NCBI GenBank assembly: GCA_963759155.1
Contig: CAVWXX010000016.1
Span: 142,470 to 206,469 of the forward strand
DNA from: SZUA-36 sp963759155
GTDB lineage: Bacteria; Pseudomonadota; Gammaproteobacteria; Xanthomonadales; SZUA-36
DNA: 64,000 bases
Reading direction: 5' to 3'
Shown here: positions 1 through 7,218 of the stretch, piece by piece
Position numbering within the stretch: the first letter of the stretch is position 1
Layout: every line of letters begins with the position of its first letter
Notes under the pieces: generated by a model
What the model was told of the DNA's origin: nothing
The model's database searches: none
Seen by the model: the letters and a program-made list of their open reading frames with translations, nothing else
Translations under genes and position numbers: made by a program

Positions 1-545
1 TGGACAAGATTGAGATTGAGATTTCTCACTCTGCGGATGAGATTGTAGTCGAGACAGAGCTTGGTAAATCCGATCGTTGGTATTCTCGCGGCAGTCATAG
101 CGGTTCGGTCAAGTATGAAGTCATCGTGCCGGTTGGAACCGAGCTTGATACGGTAGACACGGTGAACGGCAATGTGAATATCAGCGGTGTATCCGGTAAG
201 GTCGTCGCTGAGTCGGTCAACGGTGATCTTGATGTCAGCGACCTGGCCGGGGATGTTGGTCTGTCAACGGTTAACGGCAGCATCGATGCAGTGTTTACCC
301 GGCTTGAAGGCCAGCAACGGGTGAAAGCCGAGACGGTGAACGGTCGTGTGACAATCAAGCTGCCCAAAAACGCGGATGTTGAGGTCAGTGCAGATACACT
401 CAATGGTGGTATCAGTGCCGGTGATTTCGGTCTGGAAGTCGAGAAAGGTTTCGTTGGTAGTGATCTGAATGGAAAAATTGGCAATGGCAGCGCCAGGCTG
501 AATATTGACACCGTCAACGGTGCGATCAAGATACGCAGTCACTAA
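1..545 (+). CDS. DUF4097 beta-repeat protein, 5' end outside window
   Basis: The frame is open from base 3 to the TAA at 543-545, so at least 180 residues are present and the true start lies upstream of the window. The GTG at 126 is an internal valine, not a start, because the frame continues upstream of it without a stop. The protein repeats a short beta-strand module with VNG at its turn (DTVNG, ESVNG, STVNG, AETVNG, IDTVNG), spaced roughly 16-20 residues or multiples of that. This is the pattern of the DUF4097 family (adhesin-like, right-handed beta repeats), generally exported or membrane-linked and of unknown function. The export signal, if any, is not visible here. A strong terminator follows 25 bases after the stop. 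Confidence 0.8.
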   Translation, partial: DKIEIEISHSADEIVVETELGKSDRWYSRGSHSGSVKYEVIVPVGTELDTVDTVNGNVNISGVSGKVVAESVNGDLDVSDLAGDVGLSTVNGSIDAVFTRLEGQQRVKAETVNGRVTIKLPKNADVEVSADTLNGGISAGDFGLEVEKGFVGSDLNGKIGNGSARLNIDTVNGAIKIRSH

Positions 546-569
546 ACGGCTTGCGCAAAAATTAACCAA

Positions 570-599
570 CCCGGCAGTATCACACTGCCGGGTTTTTTT
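570..599 (+). terminator. rho-independent terminator after the DUF4097 gene
   Basis: A perfect 9-bp stem CCCGGCAGT (570-578) / ACTGCCGGG (584-592) with a 5-base loop is followed directly by seven T residues (593-599). It ends the plus-strand transcript. The convergent racemase gene ends 19 bases further on. Confidence 0.92.
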
Positions 600-617
600 G
601 TGAGTTCAGATAGTGCC

Positions 618-1394
618 TTACCGGCTTTGATCTTTAAGTTTGTCGGGATAGGTTTCCAGAATCAGTTTTTCCGCAATGATCCTGGCCGGGTCCAGGATGG
701 GTATTCCGTCAATTTCACTTTCTTTGACAGCAAGCGGTAACTCCGTACAGCCCAGAATGATGGCCTCTGCACCCAGTGTATGAAGGTGATGTATCGCCGC
801 GATTACCCGGCTGGACGCCTCTTCGGAAACGGGATCCGAGCAGGCCTTGATGCCGAAGTCAGGAGAGTAAAGCGCGCTGTGGATCTGCTGCTCTCTGACA
901 TCCGGGTCAGGAACGATTGCTTCCAGTCCTGCTGTTTCAAGAGCCTGGTCATACAGACCTGTCTGGTAAGTACCTTGCGTACCCAGTATTCCAACCCGTT
1001 GCACTGCAGGATAAGCCTCACCAATATACGTGATGGTCTCCTCGACCATATGCAGGACTGGAAGGCTGATCCCTTTCCTTCTCAGTAAATCCTGTACAAC
1101 ATCAAATATGGGACCGGCATGAGCCGTGTTGCACGCCATGACGGCTATCGTAACGCCCATGGTGGACATCCTTTCAAGCTGCCCGGCAATGGCGTGTGCC
1201 GGGTTGGTTCTCTCCCGGTCAAGCAGATAGGCGGTCCGATCCCCAACCATTTCCGGCATTGAGAACAAAACAAAAGGAAGGTGCTCCTGGTCCCGTTTAG
1301 CACGTGTCAGTCGAATGAGTTTTTGAGCCAGGTCGAGCCCTGCCTGCGGTCCCAGGCCGCCAAGGATTCCAATGAGTGGTGAAGGAAAATTCAT
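618..1394 (-). CDS. aspartate/glutamate racemase family protein
   Basis: A 258-residue cytoplasmic protein of the cofactor-independent Asp/Glu racemase family, which uses two cysteines as acid and base at the alpha carbon. Both are visible: Cys88 in MACNTAHA and Cys216 in ILGCTELPLA. The N-terminal IGILGGLGPQAG loop is typical of the aspartate racemase (RacD/YgeA) branch rather than MurI. Substrate could be Asp, Glu or another amino acid; the family includes broad-specificity members, and the nearby hydroxyproline operon handles D-amino acids, but no direct link is shown. It is divergent from the P1 peptidase gene with 93 bases between starts. Length is normal for the family. Confidence 0.85.
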   Translation of the reverse strand: MNFPSPLIGILGGLGPQAGLDLAQKLIRLTRAKRDQEHLPFVLFSMPEMVGDRTAYLLDRERTNPAHAIAGQLERMSTMGVTIAVMACNTAHAGPIFDVVQDLLRRKGISLPVLHMVEETITYIGEAYPAVQRVGILGTQGTYQTGLYDQALETAGLEAIVPDPDVREQQIHSALYSPDFGIKACSDPVSEEASSRVIAAIHHLHTLGAEAIILGCTELPLAVKESEIDGIPILDPARIIAEKLILETYPDKLKDQSR

Positions 1395-1487
1395 ATGCCG
1401 GAATGAAGTGATACTCAGGTCGACTTCAGCAGATAATAAACTGTTATATTCATGGAATAATGTTCACTCACCGATAAGAGACAAGTC

Positions 1488-2699
1488 ATGATATCAATAA
1501 GTCGGTCCTATGCAATTTCTTTCCTGTTACCCGTGCTTATGGTGATGTCATCAGAAAGCGGTCTGGCTGGTCAGGTTTCCAATCAGTCCGGGTCAAATGG
1601 TTCTGATGAAAAACCACGGGTTCGGGACCTTGGTATTACGCCGGGTGTGCTGTCGCCGGGGCCGTTAAACGCCATCACTGATGTTGCCGGCGTGCGCGTC
1701 GGTCATGTCACCCTGCAGGAGGGGAAGGCGGTCAATACCGGTGTTACCGTGGTTGTGCCACATGCAGGAAACCTATACCGGGACAAAGTGCCCGCCGGGT
1801 TTTCGGTTGCAAATGGCTACGGCAAATTTGCCGGCAGCACCCAGATAGAGGAGCTGGGCGAAATTGAAACGCCCATCGTATTGACCAATACCCTGTCGAT
1901 TGCCGAGGGCATAAAAGGCGTGATCGAATACACGCTCGCACAGCCGGGAAACGGGGAAGTTCGCTCAGTCAACGCTGTTGTGGGTGAGACCAATGATGGT
2001 TTTCTGAATGACATTCGCCGTCGCGTGGTCACCCCCGATCATGTACTCAAGGCCATCAGTGATGCCGCCGGCGGTCCAGTCATAGAGGGCCCGGTTGGTG
2101 CCGGCACCGGAACAATCAATTTTGGCTGGAAAGGCGGTATCGGCACGAGTTCACGGCGACTGCCGGAAAAACTGGGCGCCTATACCGTGGGTGTATTGGT
2201 CCAGACAAACTATGGTGGTGTGTTGCAGATGGATGGTATCCCGGTCGGTAAGGAGCTCGGGCAGTACTATCTGCAGGACGCGATAGACAAGGGCGATGCC
2301 GATGGATCGATCATCCTGGTGGTCGCAACGGATGCGCCCTTGTCGGACAGGAACCTGACCAGGCTCGCCGCCCGCGCACTGTCTGCCATCGCCCGCACCG
2401 GTTCCCCGGCAACCAATGGTTCCGGTGATTACGCCGTTGCATTCTCGACAGCCGATTCCGTCAGACGCACACCCGAGCGCCGGCAAACAGTTTCTCAGAT
2501 CAGTGAATTGCCGAATAACCAGGTCTCTCCTTTATTCGAAGCAGCCATGGAGGCGAGTGAGGAAGCGATTTACAACGCGCTTGTTGCGGGCGTGACGACA
2601 GAGGGATTCAAGGGGAGTATTCAAGCGCTGCCATTGGATAGGTTGATCGAATTGATTCAGCAATACGGCAGGAGTCCGGTGGTCCTTGAAACGGATTAG
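1488..2699 (+). CDS. P1 family (DmpA/BapA-type) aminopeptidase, exported
   Basis: A 403-residue protein with an N-terminal hydrophobic signal segment (about residues 1-27), then the P1/S58 fold beginning RDLGITPGVL and containing DVAGVRVGHVTL. DmpA-type enzymes are Ntn hydrolases that cleave themselves before a serine; the matching site here is Gly273-Ser274 in DGSIILVVATDAPL. Conserved NGSGDYAVAFST lies further on. Members release N-terminal residues from short peptides, some acting on beta-amino acids or D-residues. The predicted location is the periplasm, in keeping with the other exported peptidases in this window. The start ATG at 1488 has the purine-rich stretch AAGAGACA just upstream. 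Repeat element A follows the gene. Confidence 0.88.
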   Translation: MISISRSYAISFLLPVLMVMSSESGLAGQVSNQSGSNGSDEKPRVRDLGITPGVLSPGPLNAITDVAGVRVGHVTLQEGKAVNTGVTVVVPHAGNLYRDKVPAGFSVANGYGKFAGSTQIEELGEIETPIVLTNTLSIAEGIKGVIEYTLAQPGNGEVRSVNAVVGETNDGFLNDIRRRVVTPDHVLKAISDAAGGPVIEGPVGAGTGTINFGWKGGIGTSSRRLPEKLGAYTVGVLVQTNYGGVLQMDGIPVGKELGQYYLQDAIDKGDADGSIILVVATDAPLSDRNLTRLAARALSAIARTGSPATNGSGDYAVAFSTADSVRRTPERRQTVSQISELPNNQVSPLFEAAMEASEEAIYNALVAGVTTEGFKGSIQALPLDRLIELIQQYGRSPVVLETD

Positions 2700-2774
2700 T
2701 ATCACTGCTGTTTCACTCTATTTACCACTGTGAGTGCAAGAGTGGGTTGTATTGCGGGGTGGCGTGTCCAGACC

Positions 2775-3290
2775 AGCCTACGGAGTGGTTCAGAAGGTTG
2801 CTTTTATATCTGCAAGGTTGGGGGAGCTGGGATGTGTATTAACTTCCCAGGACTCGCTGCAAGTACATCCCTGTAAGCTCGGGCGCGACATCCATGTCGC
2901 TCACGGTCCTGATAAGTTAATACACACCCCAGCTTAATATCAAACGACGTGCATCTATCAGAGGTCACTAGTCCAAACATTCGCAAAAATCGTGGTTTAT
3001 CAAGTTCAGAATCAACCGACTGTTACTTACCAGAAACCATTGACCCCTGCATTCGCACAAAGCCAAGGGGGTGCAGTAGCTTATGCCGGGACCTTGAGCG
3101 ACATGGATGTCGCGCCAGAGCCCACAGGGACGTGCTCGCGGCGTGTCCCGGCATAAGCTACTGCATGGCCTTGGCTTCCCGAACGATCAATTGTTTTTCC
3201 ACCAGTGGAACTGAGCCCTGAAGCAAGCTACTGCATAACCTCAGCGTCCCCGTCGAGTAAGTGAATCGGTATTGCAAAACCATCCACCAT
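2775..3290 (-). repeat. interspersed two-hairpin repeat, copy A
   Basis: Read on the minus strand, this copy runs as unit 1, unit 2, hairpin HP2, spacer, hairpin HP1, tail. HP2 has perfect 21-nt arms at 3072-3092 and 3145-3165. HP1 has arms of about 29 nt at 2825-2853 and 2906-2934 with one small internal loop (ccc against gat) and one mismatch. Both loops hold a nested 16-nt near-palindrome of the form GCGACAT-CC/GG-ATGTCGC (3098-3113 and 2885-2900). Units 1 and 2 (about 3165-3290) are an imperfect tandem pair sharing AAGCCAAGG-like and TGCAGTAGCTT sequence. The spacer contains TGATAGATGCACGTCGTTTG, nearly identical in copies B-D. Boundaries are approximate. Short open frames here are by-products of the palindromes. 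The right end abuts the -35 of the hydroxyproline operon promoter. Confidence 0.88.
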
Positions 3291-3318
3291 AAGGCTATAC
3301 TGATAACTGATATATCAG
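3272..3318 (+). promoter_or_regulatory. predicted promoter and operator of the hydroxyproline operon
   Basis: A sigma70-like promoter reads TTGCAA (3272-3277), 18-bp spacer, TATACT (3296-3301). A perfect 12-bp palindrome, CTGATATATCAG (3307-3318), sits at the expected transcription start, 32 bases before the ATG at 3351. A site there would block RNA polymerase, which suits the GntR-type regulator encoded by the second gene. The link between regulator and site is inferred from position only. Confidence 0.55.
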
Positions 3319-3350
3319 ACATATATTAATCAATCAGAGAAGAATAACTT

Positions 3351-4250
3351 ATGAATACAGCTAGATGGAAAGGTGTCTACCCCGCAGTTACGACCAAGTT
3401 CAAGGCTGATATGAGTCTTGATTTTGATGCAATGGCCGAACACCTGGAGTTTCAATTGGACGCCGGGGTACACGGTGTGATCATACTTGGCTCGTTGGGT
3501 GAAAACTCAACGCTGGATATGGATGAGAAACTTCAGTTAACAGAATTCTTTATCAAAAAGGTCAATGGCCGGGTTCCCCTTCTTGCCTGTATCGCCGAAT
3601 CCGATACCCGTCAGGCTTGCTCATATGCCAGGCGGGCGGAAGCAATGGGTATCGATGGTTTCATGCTGTTACCGCCGATGCGCTACCCGAGTGATCAGCG
3701 TGAAACCATGAGTTACCTGCATGAGGTTGCTGCAGCGTCTGATGTGCCGATTATGTTGTACAACAACCCGGTGGCCTATGGCACAGATCTTAGTCCTGAG
3801 GATTTTAAAACACTGGCGGCAAACCCAAAGTTCGTTGCTATCAAGGAATCCTCCGCCAATACCCGCCGGATTCCGGGAATCAGGCGTTTGACCGGTGATC
3901 GTTATGCCATTTTCAGCGGTGTTGACGATCTCGCGTTTGAGAGTATGGCATTAGGTGCTGTTGGCTGGGTGGCCGGTCTGGTGGTTGCGTTTCCACGGGA
4001 AACGGTACGTATCTATGATCTGATGATGGCTGGCAAGTGGGCCGAAGCCCGGGAGATTTACGAGTGGTTTTTGCCCCTGTTAAGCCTGGATATCGGCCCA
4101 AAATTTGTTCAACAGATCAAGCTGGTTGAAGAGATGATGGGTGTCGGGTCCGCACGGGTGCGTTCACCAAGACTGACTTTGAGCGACGTTGATGTGAAAC
4201 GCGTGCGGCAGATTGTAGAAGAAGCATTGGCCAACCGACCGGTGGTATGA
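3351..4250 (+). CDS. DHDPS/NAL-family lyase, probable hydroxyproline-pathway deaminase
   Basis: A 299-residue TIM-barrel enzyme of the dihydrodipicolinate synthase / N-acetylneuraminate lyase family. The Schiff-base lysine is Lys165 (VAIKESS) and the catalytic tyrosine Tyr137 (MLYNNP); the substrate carboxylate loop appears as LGSLGENSTLD. In hydroxyproline degradation a member of this family (1-pyrroline-4-hydroxy-2-carboxylate deaminase) converts the dehydrogenase product to 2-oxoglutarate semialdehyde. The assignment rests on the operon: the regulator, the FAD dehydrogenase and the hydroxyproline epimerase follow with no gaps. By sequence alone it could be another aldolase or lyase of the family. 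The 2-oxoglutarate semialdehyde dehydrogenase that would complete the route is not in the window. Confidence 0.85.
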   Translation: MNTARWKGVYPAVTTKFKADMSLDFDAMAEHLEFQLDAGVHGVIILGSLGENSTLDMDEKLQLTEFFIKKVNGRVPLLACIAESDTRQACSYARRAEAMGIDGFMLLPPMRYPSDQRETMSYLHEVAAASDVPIMLYNNPVAYGTDLSPEDFKTLAANPKFVAIKESSANTRRIPGIRRLTGDRYAIFSGVDDLAFESMALGAVGWVAGLVVAFPRETVRIYDLMMAGKWAEAREIYEWFLPLLSLDIGPKFVQQIKLVEEMMGVGSARVRSPRLTLSDVDVKRVRQIVEEALANRPVV

Positions 4251-4906
4251 ACGCGGTTATCAAACCACAAGCGGAAAACGATAGCCTGGCGGAGCAGGCC
4301 TATCGTGTACTTGAAGAGCAACTGGTAACACTTAAGTTGGCTCCCGGTGAACTGGTCTCTGAAAAAGACCTGATGGACATGGCCGGCATTGGCCGAACAC
4401 CGGTGAGAGAGGCCATCCAAAGGTTGTCAGTAGAAGGTTTGTTACAGGTATTGCCACGTAAGGGCTTGATGGTTACACCATTACGGCGCTCTGACCTGAG
4501 TCAGATTATTGAAGCAAGGCGGGTGATGGAGCGCTTGCTGGTGGTCAAGGCTGCCGAACGTGCAACAGCTGACCAACGGCAGGCATTAAAGATCCTGGCT
4601 GCGCAAATACAGGCCGCAGACAGCGATCTCGAGAACTTTTTTCGACTCGACCAGCATCTTAATGTGTTGCTGGAAGCCGCCTGCAATAACCGCTTTCTTG
4701 TGCAGTCGCTCACCGCCATGCACAGCCAGTGCAGACGTTTGTGGTTTCTGCATCGCAGCCGTTTGAATCTGCCGCGCTCCGCTGAACTCCATGGTGGGCT
4801 CGCCCGGGCAGTGGCCGATGGTGATGGGGCCAATGCGATCAGGGCGCTGGATGAGATCATCGCGATTCTCGAAGAACTGGTCAACGGCCTGGATGTGCTG
4901 AGCTGA
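4247..4906 (+). CDS. GntR-family regulator with FCD domain
   Basis: A 219-residue regulator. Residues about 10-75 form the winged helix (LAEQAYRVLEEQL, then IGRTPVREAIQRLSVEGLL, the typical GntR recognition region), followed by an all-helical FCD ligand domain (about 85-210) with SDLSQIIEARRVMERLLV. FCD regulators usually sense small carboxylates and often repress the operon they sit in. The ATG overlaps the stop of the lyase gene as ATGA, so translation is probably coupled. The likely target is the palindrome at 3307-3318, and the ligand is probably hydroxyproline or a pathway intermediate (inference). Confidence 0.9.
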   Translation: MNAVIKPQAENDSLAEQAYRVLEEQLVTLKLAPGELVSEKDLMDMAGIGRTPVREAIQRLSVEGLLQVLPRKGLMVTPLRRSDLSQIIEARRVMERLLVVKAAERATADQRQALKILAAQIQAADSDLENFFRLDQHLNVLLEAACNNRFLVQSLTAMHSQCRRLWFLHRSRLNLPRSAELHGGLARAVADGDGANAIRALDEIIAILEELVNGLDVLS

Positions 4907-4907
4907 G

Positions 4908-6152
4908 ATGAGCAGGCATTGCGTGGTGATCGGCGCCGGTATCATAGGTGCCAGTTGCGCCTGGCATCTTCAGCGCAAGGGCTTGCAAGTTACCCTGGTT
5001 GACTCCGGGCAACCGGGAGCGGCCTGCAGTTACGGCAATGCTTCGTGTATTGCGACTTCCGGTGTGGTTCCATCCTCTTATCCGGGCGTGGTAAAAAAAG
5101 TACCTGGCTGGTTACTGGATCCCCTTGGTCCGGTAACGATCCGCCCAAAAGATTTTCTGTCATTGGCACCGTGGTTTTGGAAATTCTGGCGTTCTTGCAA
5201 TATGCCAAAAGTCGAAGAAATCGCCGCAGCACAGTCCTTGTTGATGCATCAGGTACTGCGAGACTGGGAAGAAATTCTGGCTGCGGTTGAGGCAAGTCAC
5301 CTGAAGCGGTCACCGGGTGCCATTTACCTGTATGACACGGAAAAAGACTACCTTTCCGACCAGTGGCAAATCGACCTGAGTCGCCGCCTGGGTTTTGAGC
5401 ATCACCGTCTTGGTCCTAAGGAACTGAAATCCATGATGCCGGTTTTGAAGCTGGAAAAAGCCGTGGGATTGTTGGTGCCCGACTGGCACCACCTGGTGAA
5501 TCCGGCCAGGGCGACGGCAAGTATCGCCGATGATTGTATGCGTAGGGGTGGCCAGTGGATTCAGGACCGTGTCACCGAAGTAACGGCCGCTGATGCCGGT
5601 ATCAGTTTACAAACAGAATCCGGTAAATCGATAAAGGCGGATCAACTGGTGGTTGCTGCCGGTGCCTGGTCCAATTCTTTTGCCGGGCAACTCGATTACA
5701 AGGTCCCTTTGATCGCAGAGCGCGGTTATCACGCCCAGGTCAGTAACCCGGGTTTCGAGCTCAAGCATCCGGTCATGTCGATGAGTCGTCACTTTGTGAT
5801 GACGCCGCTGGAAGATGGTCTGAGGCTCGCTGGTACGGCTGAATTTGCAGCCCTGGACTCAAAACCTGATTTCAGGCGTGCTAAAGTCCTGCTGAAGCAG
5901 GCTAACTATTATCTTGACGGTCTAAAAACCGACGAGGTAAGTGAGTGGATGGGGCAGCGCCCGGCGATGCCTGACTCACTGCCGGTGATTTCCGGCTCGC
6001 CCGGGCATGCGAATGTGTTTTATGCTTTTGGCCACGGTCACTATGGCATCACCCAGGGACCGACGACCGGCCGTATCATTGCAGATATGGTGGCAGGAGA
6101 GCAGCCAGCACTGGATCTTTCCGCATTTCGTTTTGACAGGTTCGCCGGATAA
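4908..6152 (+). CDS. FAD-dependent D-amino-acid / hydroxyproline dehydrogenase
   Basis: A 414-residue DAO-family flavoprotein. The dinucleotide-binding motif is at the N-terminus (VVIGAGIIGASCAWHL), with GQPGAACSYGNAS shortly after and a C-terminal FAD-closing region containing FYAFGHGHYGITQGP. It resembles the DadA-type dehydrogenases that oxidise D-amino acids and pass electrons to the respiratory chain. In this operon the natural substrate would be cis-4-hydroxy-D-proline made by the epimerase. The start lies one base after the stop of the regulator gene, and the stop overlaps the epimerase start by one base (TAATG). Confidence 0.88.
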   Translation: MSRHCVVIGAGIIGASCAWHLQRKGLQVTLVDSGQPGAACSYGNASCIATSGVVPSSYPGVVKKVPGWLLDPLGPVTIRPKDFLSLAPWFWKFWRSCNMPKVEEIAAAQSLLMHQVLRDWEEILAAVEASHLKRSPGAIYLYDTEKDYLSDQWQIDLSRRLGFEHHRLGPKELKSMMPVLKLEKAVGLLVPDWHHLVNPARATASIADDCMRRGGQWIQDRVTEVTAADAGISLQTESGKSIKADQLVVAAGAWSNSFAGQLDYKVPLIAERGYHAQVSNPGFELKHPVMSMSRHFVMTPLEDGLRLAGTAEFAALDSKPDFRRAKVLLKQANYYLDGLKTDEVSEWMGQRPAMPDSLPVISGSPGHANVFYAFGHGHYGITQGPTTGRIIADMVAGEQPALDLSAFRFDRFAG

Positions 6153-7183
6153 TGAAAAAGCAGATCATGAAAAACCCACCCGCAACGACCTTCCACTGTA
6201 TCGACGCCCATACCTGCGGTAATCCGGTGCGCGTGGTCACCAGCGGAATGCCAGACCTGAATGGTGAGACCATGCTGGACCGGCGTGAGCATTTCATGCG
6301 CGAGTTTGACTGGATGCGCACCGCATTGATGTTTGAACCACGCGGTCACGCAATGATGTCCGGCAGTATGTTGTATCCCAGCTCACGTGATGATTGCGAT
6401 ATCGGTGTTTTGTACATCGAGACCTCGGGCTGCCTGGCCATGTGTGGTCACGGCACCATCGGTACGGTGACCATCGCCATTGAAAAAGGCCTGGTGACAC
6501 CGCGGATCGCGGGTGAACTGCATCTTGAGACCCCGGCTGGCCGGGTGGTGGCCAGCTATACCGAAGAGGGCGGTAAGGTAAAGTCAGTCAAATTGGTTAA
6601 TGTGCCCTCTTACTTACATGCAAAAGAACTGAGCGTTGAATGCCCCGAACTCGGCGGAGACCTGGAGGTGGATGTGGCCTATGGTGGTAACTTCTACGCC
6701 ATTGTTGATCCACAAACCCACTACCGCGACCTTGAAGATCTCACTGCCAGCGATATTCTGCGTATCAGCCCCTTGCTGCGTGAACGGCTGAATGCAAAAT
6801 ACGAATTCATCCATCCCCAAGACCCGCGTATCTGCGGACTTTCACACCTGGAGTGGACGGGCCAGGCCAAACAAGCAGGTTCGGATGCACGCAACGCGGT
6901 TTTCTATGGTGACCAGGCCATCGACCGCTCGCCCTGCGGGACCGGCACGTCGGCACGAATGGCGCAACTGGCTGCACGTGGCAAGCTGGCAAAAGGTGAC
7001 CGTTTTGTGCACGAAAGCTATATTGGCAGCCAGTTCACCGGTCGTGTCGAAGACCTCACCTCGGTGGGCAACTACCCCGCCATCATTCCATCCATCGAAG
7101 GGTGGGCGAGAATTTATGGTGAAAACATCATTACAGTTGACCCGGAAGATGATCCATATTGGAAAGGGTTCCTGGTCTCTTGA
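6152..7183 (+). CDS. 4-hydroxyproline 2-epimerase (proline racemase family)
   Basis: A 343-residue member of the proline racemase superfamily, beginning with FHCIDAHTCGNPVRVV. Both catalytic cysteines are present: Cys98 in MCGHGTIG and Cys262 in SPCGTGTSA. This marks an epimerase rather than a trans-3-hydroxyproline dehydratase, where the first cysteine is replaced. It converts trans-4-hydroxy-L-proline to cis-4-hydroxy-D-proline, the substrate expected for the dehydrogenase encoded just upstream. Proline racemase is the main alternative, but the operon favours hydroxyproline. A second ATG six codons in (MKNPP) could also serve as the start. Confidence 0.9.
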   Translation: MKKQIMKNPPATTFHCIDAHTCGNPVRVVTSGMPDLNGETMLDRREHFMREFDWMRTALMFEPRGHAMMSGSMLYPSSRDDCDIGVLYIETSGCLAMCGHGTIGTVTIAIEKGLVTPRIAGELHLETPAGRVVASYTEEGGKVKSVKLVNVPSYLHAKELSVECPELGGDLEVDVAYGGNFYAIVDPQTHYRDLEDLTASDILRISPLLRERLNAKYEFIHPQDPRICGLSHLEWTGQAKQAGSDARNAVFYGDQAIDRSPCGTGTSARMAQLAARGKLAKGDRFVHESYIGSQFTGRVEDLTSVGNYPAIIPSIEGWARIYGENIITVDPEDDPYWKGFLVS

Positions 7184-7218
7184 ATAACACCGTCTCTGCA
7201 AGCCAAAGGAATTGTGTC

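Noticed and set aside
2949..3221. Open frames through HP1/HP2 in copies A-D (for example 2949-3221, 9094-9342, 19093-19566)
   Set aside because: They share peptides only because of palindromic repeat DNA, occur on both strands, and have no starts with ribosome sites.
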